In this document: piece by piece, positions 34,365 through 42,669 of the stretch | Layout: every line of letters starts with the position of its first letter | Numbering within the stretch: the stretch's first letter is position 1 | NCBI RefSeq assembly: GCF_000711295.1 | Contig: NZ_JOMJ01000003.1 | Location: 447,001-511,000, forward strand | Origin: Desulfohalovibrio reitneri | GTDB taxonomy: Bacteria > Desulfobacterota > Desulfovibrionia > Desulfovibrionales > Desulfovibrionaceae | Direction: 5' to 3' | DNA: 64,000 nucleotides | Notes under the pieces: model-generated | What the model was told of the DNA's origin: nothing | Database searches by the model: none | The model's input: only the letters and a program-made list of their open reading frames with translations | Translations under genes and position numbers: made by a program

Positions 34365-37088
34365 ATGTACAGTCTCACCGAACTGTTGGACAATCTGCCA
34401 AGCGTCAAGCAGTCGCGCATGGTTTCCAGCGGCTACGGCCTGTGGATGGTCTGGTCAGGCCAGCTTTCCAAGGCCCTGCCCCAGACGCTGGAGGAGCACG
34501 CCGGTCTGCGCATGGCCGGGGCTCCTTCCCAGGCGCTGTGGTTTTTTTCCAACAGGGAGGTCTTCAAGGCCCTGGCCCGGTTGCAGATCTGGTCCAGGCT
34601 TAATCCCATGCAGACCTTCTTCCAGGTGCTTCCCGCGTCCTTTCTGGTGGGATGGGACATGGAGACCTCGGTGTCCGTGGCCGCGGACCTTTCCAGCCAG
34701 GAGGTCATTGGGCCGGGTGGTTTCGAGGCCCTGATCCACCCCAAGTGTCAGGAGGCCGCGGCCTCCATTCCCGGCCTGGAGATGGAGCCTGTCAACCAGG
34801 CCACCGGCCTCGCCCCGGCGGAGTGGAAGCGAATGGCCGCGGACCCGGGCCAGTCCTACGAGTCCTCCCTGGGCTGGTACGTCATCATCCGTCCCCTGGG
34901 CAACTCCCAGGACCGAGACTTCGTCAATGGCTGGCGCACCTTCTTCAGCCGTGTGGAACCCGTGCTGCGGCGCATGGGGCTGAAATACCTCTACAACGAA
35001 AGCACTCTCATCGTTCCCATCGAAAGCCTGCGCGTCCTGCGCGGCTTCTGCAAGGACGTCATCGCCACCGTCAAGGAGATCAAGTCCGACCAGGAGGCGC
35101 TGTACTGGCCTTGTGTCGTGGTCGCGGTGGGCAAGGAGGGCTTCCACTTCAACGAGGACCTGCCTAAGAAGGTCAACCTGGAATGGAAGCGGCTCACGCC
35201 GGATTACCCGCATCTCAGCTACCGCCACGCCTTTCTCCTGGGCGACGACTTCAAGGTCAACCAAGTTGCCTACTTCAGCGACCGGCTCGGCATCGACAAC
35301 TGGTGCTACGTGACCATCTCCAAAGAGGGGGAGGCGGGGTCCGAGGGCGGGCGGCTGCAGGTTGAGCTGCCCAAGCGCATGGTGGCCGGTACCGCCAACG
35401 AATGCTTCTACTGCGGCCTGAAAAACCACGCACCCGCGGAATGCCCCTCCAGGCAGCTCCGCTCCGCGCATCCCGAGGTGTGGGAAAAGCTGGCCCACAT
35501 CAATCTGGAGGAATTCTCCGACGTTTCCAAGGAGGTGGACGAGGCCCTGCAGCAGGAACCCTTGCAGGGCATGGGCAAGCTCCTGCACGGCGAAGGCCGG
35601 CCCAACGTGCTGGTCCAGGCCATGTTCGAGAACACCCTGCCGTTCCAGATACGCATGCTGCGTCGGGTGTGGCGTTCGCGCGGCAAAGACTGGCAGGGGG
35701 CTTTCGACACCTTGGGGCCGGAGGAAGGGGAGTTTATCTGGGCGGCCATGGAAGCCCTGCGCAAGGACAACCAGTCCAACGCCGAGACCCTCCTTGGCAA
35801 CGCCATGGTCCGCTATCCCCGCTCCTACCAGCCGCGCTCCCTGCAGTCGCTCATCTACATGGAGAGCGGGGACCTGGAGCAGGCCTTCTTCTACCTGCAG
35901 GAGTCGGAGCGCCTCGGCTACACCCCTGTGCAGCGGGCCACTTTCTTCGTCATGCAGGGGCGGGCTCAGGAGATCCAGTTCGAGTTCGAGAAAGCCATTT
36001 CCCTTTACAAGCAAGCGGAGCAGCAGGCCAAGGCATGGCTGGACCCGCTCTACAGGCAGGCGGTCTGCCTGGTGAAGATGGGCTTCACCGAGCAGGCCAT
36101 GGGCATTCTGCAGGACCTGGTGGAACGCGACCCCACCTTTTTCAACCGCATCGTCATCGACCCGGAACTGGATCGGGGGCGGTTCGCCATTCTCTCGTCC
36201 ATGTGGGACGTCTGGCAGGAGGCCAGGGACGAGGCGGAAAAGGCCCGCAACCAGCTCAACGATCTCAACTCCAAGCTGCACCAGTGGTTCCCCCCGGACC
36301 ACGAGTTCATGGAATCGGCAGGGGAGCGTGTGGAGCGGCTCAACCGGCTGTCCAAGGTGGACAACTACGTGGCTTACCAGCGGCTGCGCCAAGGTGTTTC
36401 CGTTCTCGCCAAGGAGATGCAGGAGAAGGTCGAGAACGAGATCCGGGTGGTCGAAAAACGGGTCAAGACGCTTTTGGAGCGGCTTATGGAGGTGCAGCGG
36501 GAGGCCTCCTGGTTCCCCTTCCCCAAGCTGTTGCGCGAGTTCAACCGGGATTTCAACTTCTGCGTGGAAAAGCTCAACTGGATGAAGACCCAGCAGCTCC
36601 AGGTGGCCGACAACTTCCGCAAGGCGCAAGGCTTTCTCGGCGAGGTGGAGGACCGCCTCCACGTCCTGCAGGGCCGTCTGGTCACGTTGCGTGTCATCCG
36701 CGACGCCACCCTCTTCATCCTGCTTCTGGGGCGCAACTTCATCTGGATGGAGTTGGTGGGCCTGGGTTTGGCCCTGGTGCTGGTGCCCCTTATCGTCTAC
36801 CTCTCCCAGAACGTGTTGGACGAGTCCTGGGCCACCGACCTGGTGCTGAAGCAAAAGTGGCAATTGCAGAAGGGGCTGGTGCTGGTGCTGTCCATAGTGG
36901 CCATGGCCGCGGCCGCGCTGAAGACGGCCATCATGTTCGACCGCAAGAAGAACCAGATATTCAATGAGGAGTTCGACAAGGAGCGCAGCGGACGCAAGTC
37001 ACGAAAACAAAAGGACAAGCGCGCCAAGAAGGCGGCGGGGAAGAAGAAGGGGGGAACCCAGGCCAAAGCCCGCGGACGGTCGCGGTAG
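34365..37088 (+). CDS. Membrane-anchored TPR protein with CCHC zinc knuckle
   Basis: A 907-residue protein of unknown function. In order: a long N-terminal globular region (about 1-340), a Cys/His cluster CFYCGLKNHAPAEC (about 347-360) with exact CX2CX4HX4C spacing of a CCHC zinc knuckle, TPR-like helix pairs (about 470-620), a charged region likely to be coiled coil (about 625-775), and two hydrophobic helices near the C-terminus (about 787-810 and 838-858), followed by a Lys/Arg-rich tail (about 870-907). No enzyme motif is seen. The basic tail after two helices would be cytoplasmic, so the knuckle and TPRs also face the cytoplasm. It is divergent from the MoaE-like gene and convergent with dsrC. 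Confidence 0.8.
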   Translation: MYSLTELLDNLPSVKQSRMVSSGYGLWMVWSGQLSKALPQTLEEHAGLRMAGAPSQALWFFSNREVFKALARLQIWSRLNPMQTFFQVLPASFLVGWDMETSVSVAADLSSQEVIGPGGFEALIHPKCQEAAASIPGLEMEPVNQATGLAPAEWKRMAADPGQSYESSLGWYVIIRPLGNSQDRDFVNGWRTFFSRVEPVLRRMGLKYLYNESTLIVPIESLRVLRGFCKDVIATVKEIKSDQEALYWPCVVVAVGKEGFHFNEDLPKKVNLEWKRLTPDYPHLSYRHAFLLGDDFKVNQVAYFSDRLGIDNWCYVTISKEGEAGSEGGRLQVELPKRMVAGTANECFYCGLKNHAPAECPSRQLRSAHPEVWEKLAHINLEEFSDVSKEVDEALQQEPLQGMGKLLHGEGRPNVLVQAMFENTLPFQIRMLRRVWRSRGKDWQGAFDTLGPEEGEFIWAAMEALRKDNQSNAETLLGNAMVRYPRSYQPRSLQSLIYMESGDLEQAFFYLQESERLGYTPVQRATFFVMQGRAQEIQFEFEKAISLYKQAEQQAKAWLDPLYRQAVCLVKMGFTEQAMGILQDLVERDPTFFNRIVIDPELDRGRFAILSSMWDVWQEARDEAEKARNQLNDLNSKLHQWFPPDHEFMESAGERVERLNRLSKVDNYVAYQRLRQGVSVLAKEMQEKVENEIRVVEKRVKTLLERLMEVQREASWFPFPKLLREFNRDFNFCVEKLNWMKTQQLQVADNFRKAQGFLGEVEDRLHVLQGRLVTLRVIRDATLFILLLGRNFIWMELVGLGLALVLVPLIVYLSQNVLDESWATDLVLKQKWQLQKGLVLVLSIVAMAAAALKTAIMFDRKKNQIFNEEFDKERSGRKSRKQKDKRAKKAAGKKKGGTQAKARGRSR

Positions 37089-37101
37089 CCGGGAAAGGCG
37101 T

Positions 37102-37130
37102 AAAAAAAGGCGGCCGCCGAAGCGACCGCC
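37102..37130 (-). terminator. dsrC terminator with TTCG tetraloop
   Basis: On the minus strand, GGCGGTCGC pairs with GCGGCCGCC (one G-T) around a TTCG tetraloop (37109-37130), followed by TTTTTTT (37102-37108). It is 25 bases after the dsrC stop, giving a short monocistronic dsrC mRNA. Confidence 0.92.
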
Positions 37131-37155
37131 CATTTTGTCTCGGGTCGGAATCGAC

Positions 37156-37473
37156 CTAGACGCAGCCGGTGGGCTTGGGCAGGCCGGCCATTTTGCAGGC
37201 GCCCTTGCCGGGGCCGGAGGGGAACAGCTCGTAGATGTGCTTCAGCTTGAATCCGGTGACCTTGGAGAGGATGCGGACCATGGGAGCGATGCCGTTCTTC
37301 TTGTAGTAGTCCTGCAGGAACTCGATCACCTTCTGGTGCTCGTCGGTCAGCTCCTTGATGCCTTCCTGCTCCTTGACATAGTCCACCCACTCGGGGCTCC
37401 AGTCCTCGAAGCGCTGCAGGAAGCCGTCCTCATCAATCTCGAAGGTCTTACCCTTGAATTCAACAGTCGCCAT
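37156..37473 (-). CDS. dsrC: DsrC (dissimilatory sulfite reductase partner)
   Basis: The sulfur-carrier partner of dissimilatory sulfite reductase: DsrAB produces a DsrC trisulfide that DsrMKJOP is thought to reduce. The 105-residue protein ends ACKMAGLPKPTGCV, with the penultimate Cys (104) and the second Cys 11 residues earlier (93), the pair required for the trisulfide. The N-terminal part (VEFKGKTFEIDEDGFL) matches DsrC/TusE. As in many sulfate reducers it is not beside dsrAB. The start follows GGAGGACG. A sigma-70-like promoter lies at 37597-37625 and a TTCG terminator follows. Confidence 0.96.
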   Translation of the reverse strand: MATVEFKGKTFEIDEDGFLQRFEDWSPEWVDYVKEQEGIKELTDEHQKVIEFLQDYYKKNGIAPMVRILSKVTGFKLKHIYELFPSGPGKGACKMAGLPKPTGCV

Positions 37474-37596
37474 TGCACGTCCTCCTTAACGGGTGTTGAA
37501 GTGCCGGGGGCGTACCCCCTCTCCCGGCCAATCAGGTCGGGGACCTTATCGTTCTCGGCCCCGTAGGCCGACAGACACCATTTACAAGGCGAAATG

Positions 37597-37625
37597 GTTC
37601 TAAAATGCCATTTGGGCTTTGTCAA
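37597..37625 (-). promoter_or_regulatory. dsrC promoter
   Basis: Minus-strand TTGACA (37620-37625, perfect), 17-base gap, TAGAAC (37597-37602, 4/6), placing the start near 37590. That gives a leader of about 115 bases, with GC-rich inverted repeats (a GGGGG/CCCCC pair near 37506-37519) before the GGAGGACG site. Confidence 0.75.
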
Positions 37626-37654
37626 TCGTTGTTTGGCCGCGGCATGCGGGCCTT

Positions 37655-39388
37655 TCAACGGCCGCCGGCCTCTTCCACAAGCCGCAACTGCTCGACCGCG
37701 AAGTCCAGCGAGGGGTCCAGATCAAGGGCTTGGCGCAGATGGTCCGCGGCCTCGTCAAGCCGTCCCTGCTGCTTGCGGCACAGACCCAGGTTGGCCAGGT
37801 CCATGGCCGAGCCGGAGTCCAGTTCCAGGGCTGACTGGAAGTCGGCCGCCGCCGGGTCGTACTCGTGCTGGCGGAAGCGGCAGACCCCGCGCAGGTTGAA
37901 GTATTCCTTGGCCCCGGTATCCAGTTCGATGGCCCGGTCCAGGAAGGGCAGGGCCCCCTGGTAGTCGGCCAGCTGAGTCAGGGCGTAGGCGGCGTAGAAG
38001 TTGGCCAGGGCGGTCTCTTCATCGCCGGGCTGCATGGGGGCGGCCGTCTCGAACTTGAGGAAGGCCACGCGCGCGTCGCCCGAGGCCAGCGCGGCCAAGC
38101 CCTCGAAGAAGGCCAGGAAGTGCGCCTGGGGGTAGTGTTCCTCCAGGGCCTTCAGGCCCCGCACGGCCGTTTCAAGGTCCTCTTCCTCGGCCAAGCGGCG
38201 GCCGACGTACAGCCCGATGGAGGGGTGCTTGCTGCGTTCGCGAAAGGCCAGCCCCGGAGCGAAGACGTAGGCCGCGGGCAGGTCCAGGTCGTCCCGGGTC
38301 AGGTCCAGGGCGTACAGGGGCAGGTCCTGCTCCTCCATGGCCTCGGCCAGCTTGGTCAACTCGGCGCGGATGTCCTCGGCCGAGAGGTCGGGCAGGCTTT
38401 CAAGGGGGACGGTCGGGCCCGCGCGCAGCCAGCCGATGTCGTCCAGCGCCAGCGGCTTGTAGAGGCCGGAGGGCTCGTAGCGGGAGGCCGTGCGGAAGTC
38501 CCCGGCCAGCTGGGCCACCTCGGTCAGGGCGCGGATGGCGGCCTTGGCGGGTGAGGAGGCCGTGCCCGCGGTGAAGACGATCTCCGAGAGGGCGGGGAAG
38601 GTTGCGGGGTCCCAGGCCACCGCCCCCACTGTGGGTGCTGGCAGGCCCAGGGAGAAGTCCTTGAGCACCACTTTGATCCCTTGCGCGGCGAAGCAGTGCA
38701 GCAACTCGTCAAGCACAGGGTCGGCGCCGGGGGTGATCTCGATGGTGGGCAGTTCCGGGCGGTCGCGGTCCACCACGGCGGAGACGTGACGCTCGATGGC
38801 CTCGCAGGCCCCTTGCAGCACGGCCTCGGCCGGAGCATTGCCCGCGCTGGATCCGTTGAACTCGTTGAGCAGCTTGAACCAGTCCGCCGGAACAATAACC
38901 TCTTCTTCGGTCCCCACGCGCAGGGCCGGGCGGAAGCGCCACTTCACCAGGTCCAGCACGGCCCGGGCGGCGTCCTCGTCCAGGTCGTCGCCCACCGAGG
39001 CCAGTACCTGGGAGATGGGCATGAGCCGCTGGCCGAACAATTCTTCGGCCTCGGACCAGGTGAGGCTCACAAAGGCCTCCTCGTCCGCGAAGAGGGAGAA
39101 GAAGCTGTACCGCTCAACAAGCTCCATGAGGGCGCTGGCCTCGGCCTGCTCGGGCGAAGCGCCCTTGCCCATCTGCTTGCGGAATGGAACCAGCCCGGAG
39201 GCGGCCGGGCCGTACATGGACATGTACACCGGAATGCCCAATCGTCCGGTGTCCACCCGGCGGGTCTCCCTGAGCACGCCGGGGGCCTTTTCCTCCAGAA
39301 TGGCCCGGGCGCGCTTGACGGTTTCCTCGGGCGGCAGGGCCTTGTCCAGGTCTCGAGTGAAAACCTTGGGGCACTCGGTGAGTCGCAT
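37655..39388 (-). CDS. ycaO: YcaO-domain protein with C-terminal TPRs
   Basis: A 577-residue protein with the E. coli YcaO layout: a YcaO ATP-dependent cyclodehydratase-type domain (about 60-390) and TPRs (about 410-570). ATP/Mg-binding landmarks are visible: ALMELVERYSFF (about 86-97), ACEAIERH (about 191-198) and RALTEVAQ (about 285-292). E. coli YcaO has been linked to RimO-dependent methylthiolation of ribosomal protein S12; other YcaO proteins make thioamides or azolines. The gene overlaps the methyltransferase gene by one base and is followed by dsrC, which has its own promoter. The target is unknown. Confidence 0.88.
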   Translation of the reverse strand: MRLTECPKVFTRDLDKALPPEETVKRARAILEEKAPGVLRETRRVDTGRLGIPVYMSMYGPAASGLVPFRKQMGKGASPEQAEASALMELVERYSFFSLFADEEAFVSLTWSEAEELFGQRLMPISQVLASVGDDLDEDAARAVLDLVKWRFRPALRVGTEEEVIVPADWFKLLNEFNGSSAGNAPAEAVLQGACEAIERHVSAVVDRDRPELPTIEITPGADPVLDELLHCFAAQGIKVVLKDFSLGLPAPTVGAVAWDPATFPALSEIVFTAGTASSPAKAAIRALTEVAQLAGDFRTASRYEPSGLYKPLALDDIGWLRAGPTVPLESLPDLSAEDIRAELTKLAEAMEEQDLPLYALDLTRDDLDLPAAYVFAPGLAFRERSKHPSIGLYVGRRLAEEEDLETAVRGLKALEEHYPQAHFLAFFEGLAALASGDARVAFLKFETAAPMQPGDEETALANFYAAYALTQLADYQGALPFLDRAIELDTGAKEYFNLRGVCRFRQHEYDPAAADFQSALELDSGSAMDLANLGLCRKQQGRLDEAADHLRQALDLDPSLDFAVEQLRLVEEAGGR

Positions 39389-40101
39389 CAGCTTCCCCTG
39401 GGGGTCAGTCGGTAGATGGTGGTCAGGTGCTTCTCGTCCTCGCCGGACTTGAAGCCCATGGTGGAGGACCGGATGGCGAAGTCCCGCTCGGCCAGCTTGA
39501 AGAACTTCTTGGCCTTGCGGGTGTACTCCTTGGCCAGGATGATCTCCGCGTCCTCGTCTTTGGCCAGGTGGGCGCCCAGAAACTTGGTCAAGGCGCGGTA
39601 GTGCTCGTCCATATACAGGACCTCGGAGCCCAGGACCACGTCGAACCGTTCGCCGAGGCGGTCCGTGGTGAAGTCGCAGGGCAGCACCCGCACGCGTTCG
39701 TCCAGGCTGTTCTTGAGCGCCCCGATTTTGGCGAAGAGAAGGGCGTCGGGGTGGATGTCGGTGACGGTCACGTTGAAGCCGTGGGCGGCGGCGAACAGGC
39801 CGCAGACGCCGACCCCCGCGCCAATTTCCAGCAGGTTGCGGCCCTGGGCGGGCAGCTTCTGGACGAAAAAGGAGAGAATGATGGCCGTGCGCCAGACCTT
39901 GGCCCAGAAGGGCAGCTCCAGCGGGGTGTTGGGGGGCAGCTCGCGGGCCAGCCGCTCCACGTAGGCTTCCATGTCCGCCAACTGCAGCACCTCCAGGCTG
40001 TGCTCGCCAGCGGCCATGGTCTCGAAGGTGACGTCGTATTTGCTCCGGGCCTCCTCGAGCAGGTCGTCGAGGGTGCGCCCGGCGAAGGGATCGTTGGGCA
40101 T
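39388..40101 (-). CDS. SAM-dependent methyltransferase
   Basis: A 237-residue class I methyltransferase. The SAM loop is LLEIGAGVGVCGLFAA (about 84-99), preceded by LELPFWAKVWRTAI, and motif II VTVTDIHPDAL; the post-motif RFDVVLGSEVLYMDEHY is like the methyltransferase 16 / protein-lysine family, so a protein target is plausible though unproven. ATG 40101 follows AAGGAG; an in-frame ATG at 40140 has no ribosome site. It shares a base with ycaO (TGATG), indicating coupled expression. A TATAAA hexamer lies at 40158-40163 on the minus strand, without a good -35. Confidence 0.85.
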   Translation of the reverse strand: MPNDPFAGRTLDDLLEEARSKYDVTFETMAAGEHSLEVLQLADMEAYVERLARELPPNTPLELPFWAKVWRTAIILSFFVQKLPAQGRNLLEIGAGVGVCGLFAAAHGFNVTVTDIHPDALLFAKIGALKNSLDERVRVLPCDFTTDRLGERFDVVLGSEVLYMDEHYRALTKFLGAHLAKDEDAEIILAKEYTRKAKKFFKLAERDFAIRSSTMGFKSGEDEKHLTTIYRLTPRGS

Positions 40102-40194
40102 GTGGGACTCCTTGGGAATTGCGGAGGGGAAGTAGCCCATTTGGAAGGGGGCGTCAATTTATACCGAAAAAGTATGTTAACGGGTGGGGACATG

Positions 40195-40223
40195 AAAAAG
40201 GCCGGCCCCGTTGGGGACCGGCC
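40195..40223 (-). terminator. Terminator of the tRNA Gly-Cys-Gly cluster
   Basis: GGCCGGTCCCC and GGGGCCGGCC (one bulged base) form a stem on the minus strand (40200-40223), followed by TTTTT (40195-40199). It begins 11 bases after the last tRNA in the transcript. Confidence 0.88.
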
Positions 40224-40233
40224 CGGAAATGTC

Positions 40234-40308
<75 letters not shown>

Positions 40309-40315
40309 TAAGGAG

Positions 40316-40390
<75 letters not shown>

Positions 40391-40396
40391 TCGAGG

Positions 40397-40471
<75 letters not shown>

Positions 40472-40490
40472 TCGCGTGCCGAGGGGGGAC

Positions 40491-40519
40491 TTCTTAACCC
40501 CGGGGAGGGGGGCTGTCAA
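40491..40519 (-). promoter_or_regulatory. tRNA Gly-Cys-Gly promoter
   Basis: Minus-strand TTGACA (40514-40519, perfect), 17-base gap, TAAGAA (40491-40496). The predicted start is about 10 to 15 bases before the first tRNA's 5' end at 40471, a usual tRNA leader length. Confidence 0.65.
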
Positions 40520-40663
40520 GCATGGTTCCATGTTTTTCCGCCATTTCCGTCTGATTTTCCCCTTTGCGAAATTGGTCCCGATCCCCCTTCCCTTTTACGC
40601 TGTATTGATTTAATCCCCAAGGCCAATTTCAACGCGGAAGGCCGCCTTCCGCTGGAGAATGGA

Positions 40664-41026
40664 ATGAAGCAAGAGGACATCGACTACTTCCACGAGTTGC
40701 TCAAGGAACAGTTGGACGAGGTGCTCAGGACCGGCGAGGAGACCATCGAGGACATGGGCGACAGCCCCGAGGTCTACGCCGATCCGGCCGACCGGGCCAC
40801 GGCCGAGTCCGACCGCTCCTTCACCCTGCGCCTGCGGGACAGGGAGCGGAAGTTGGCCAAGAAGATCCAGGAGGCCATCAACCGCATCGAGGACGGCTCG
40901 TTCGGCATTTGCGAGGACTGCGGCGAGGACATCGCCGTGGCCCGCCTCAAGGCCCGCCCCGTGACCACGCTGTGCATCAAGTGCAAGAGCAATCGCGAGC
41001 GCGAGGAGGATCAGCGCGGCGACTAG
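40664..41026 (+). CDS. dksA: DksA/TraR-family RNA polymerase factor
   Basis: A 120-residue DksA-like protein. The coiled-coil tip carries ADPADRATAE (about 39-48), matching the DxxDxA motif that probes the polymerase secondary channel, and the zinc finger is CEDCGEDIAVARL...CIKC (about 86-110). Works with ppGpp to retune transcription of stable RNA and amino-acid genes, from family knowledge. The ATG follows GGAGAATG. It is divergent from the tRNA transcript; no clear promoter is visible upstream. Confidence 0.92.
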   Translation: MKQEDIDYFHELLKEQLDEVLRTGEETIEDMGDSPEVYADPADRATAESDRSFTLRLRDRERKLAKKIQEAINRIEDGSFGICEDCGEDIAVARLKARPVTTLCIKCKSNREREEDQRGD

Positions 41027-41041
41027 GCGGAGGGTCGGCCC

Positions 41042-42562
41042 ATGGAGGCCAATTTTTTTCGCGCGCTGACCACTGAGCTGGGCGGACTGCTGCCCGGCGC
41101 GCGGTTGAATACGGTCATCGATCCCATCCCCGGCGACACACTGGCGCTGGAGCTGTACCTGCCGGGCGCTGGCCGGCGATGGCTCTGTTTCCGCCATGGC
41201 CGGGGGGAAAACCTGCTTTTCCTCTCACAGGCCAAGCCCCAGTCGCGCGAACGTCCGGGCGGCCTGGTCATGCTTTTGCGCAAACACTTCCGGGGACGGC
41301 GCGTGGCCGGGGTGGAGGCCGACTGGCCCAATCTTCGCCTAATGCTGGATTTTTTTGGAGACCCGCCGCGCAGGCTGCTGCTGGACGCCCGCCACGGCGC
41401 CGAGGCGCTCTCCGGCGATGAGCCCCCGGGCGGCGAGCCCGAGTGGCCGAACTTGGCGCGCATTCTGGACGAACCCGACATCTGGCGCGAGCATCCCCAC
41501 ATCTCTCCGCCCCTGCGCGAGGCCTTCGGCCGCCTGGACGAAAGCGAGGCCCGCGATCTGCTGTACCGCCTGCGCGACGGTGCCGAAGGGACGTTCCACG
41601 TGCCTTTCGGCGGGGGTGATCCGCTGCCCTGGCCGCCGCGCGGGGCATCGGAGACATACGCATCCGCGCTGGAGGCGGCCAGGGCCGCCTATGAGCCGCT
41701 TTTTTTCTCCACTTCCGAAGAGCAGCGCCAGCGCACCGGACGCGCGGCCAAGTCCTCCCGCAAGAAAACCAAACGCCGTTTGGCCCACGTGGACCGCGAC
41801 GAGGCGCGGCTGCGCTCCATGGTGGACGAGCAGACCGCGGCCGAGGCCCTGTCCCTGGTGTTGCACCAATGGGATGGCGAGAAGATGCCTTCCGAGTTGG
41901 TCCTGGAACATCCCGAACACGGCCGGGTGACGGTCAACCTGGACCCAGCGCTGAGCGCAGCGGCCAACATGGAGCGGCTCTTCCGCAAGGCGGCCAAGGG
42001 GAGGCGCGGTCTGGAGCACGTCGCCCGCCGACGCGAGGAGTTGCACGAGGAACTCCGCACGCCCGTCCAGGAGCAAGCGGCCCCGCGTTCCGCCAAGCAA
42101 AGGGAACGGGATGCGGCCGTCTCGCCCGCGCTGCCCAAGCGCTACCGCGACCTGGAGGTCAAGGCGTACCGCACCTCGGACGGCTTTCTGGCCCTGCGCG
42201 GCCGCAACGCCAAGGCCAACCACAAGCTGCTCAGCCAGGCGGCCTCGCCCTTCGACTACTGGTTCCACGCCAAGGACGTGCCCGGCGCGCATGTCGTTCT
42301 GCGCCGAGACCACCCTTCCCAGGAGGTTCCCCGCCGCTCCATGGAGGAGGCGGCCGCCCTGGCCGGGCTGGCCAGCGGGCTGGCCCCGGACGGAGTGGGG
42401 GACGTGCAGTGCGCCCAGGTGCGCGAGGTGCGCAAGATTAAAGGCGCGCCGCACGGGCTGGTGCGGGTGGACAAGGTGGAAGAGGTGTTTAGAGTGTCCC
42501 TCGATCCGGGGCTGGAAGCGGCCCTGATTCTGGGTGGTTCCGGACAGCCGGACTCCACTTGA
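41042..42562 (+). CDS. NFACT (RqcH/fibronectin-binding-like) protein
   Basis: A 506-residue protein with an N-terminal NFACT-N domain (about 1-170; LLPGARLNTVI and MLLRKHFRGRRV), a charged helical middle (about 245-350) and an NFACT-R domain (about 380-495; VKAYRTSDGF, NDxLS-like AKANHKLL, FDYWFHAKDVPGAHVVLR). RqcH proteins bind stalled 50S subunits and add C-terminal alanine tails. The Asp-Arg pair expected after QxxxxDRI is not evident (the segment reads ADWPNLRLML), so activity may differ. It is shorter than B. subtilis RqcH. Followed 107 bases later by phoH. Confidence 0.85.
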   Translation: MEANFFRALTTELGGLLPGARLNTVIDPIPGDTLALELYLPGAGRRWLCFRHGRGENLLFLSQAKPQSRERPGGLVMLLRKHFRGRRVAGVEADWPNLRLMLDFFGDPPRRLLLDARHGAEALSGDEPPGGEPEWPNLARILDEPDIWREHPHISPPLREAFGRLDESEARDLLYRLRDGAEGTFHVPFGGGDPLPWPPRGASETYASALEAARAAYEPLFFSTSEEQRQRTGRAAKSSRKKTKRRLAHVDRDEARLRSMVDEQTAAEALSLVLHQWDGEKMPSELVLEHPEHGRVTVNLDPALSAAANMERLFRKAAKGRRGLEHVARRREELHEELRTPVQEQAAPRSAKQRERDAAVSPALPKRYRDLEVKAYRTSDGFLALRGRNAKANHKLLSQAASPFDYWFHAKDVPGAHVVLRRDHPSQEVPRRSMEEAAALAGLASGLAPDGVGDVQCAQVREVRKIKGAPHGLVRVDKVEEVFRVSLDPGLEAALILGGSGQPDST

Positions 42563-42669
42563 TTCCACAACACATCGGAATGACGGGATTATCAATTAGG
42601 CAATCCCCTCGACTCCATGGCTGAAAATGGGGTAGAGGGAAGAAATACGCGCCTGGAGCAGGGGGACGA

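Noticed and set aside
34455-36863. An 800-codon antisense frame under the CCHC/TPR gene
   Set aside because: Low-complexity composition and no motifs; the plus-strand gene has TPRs, a zinc knuckle and membrane helices.
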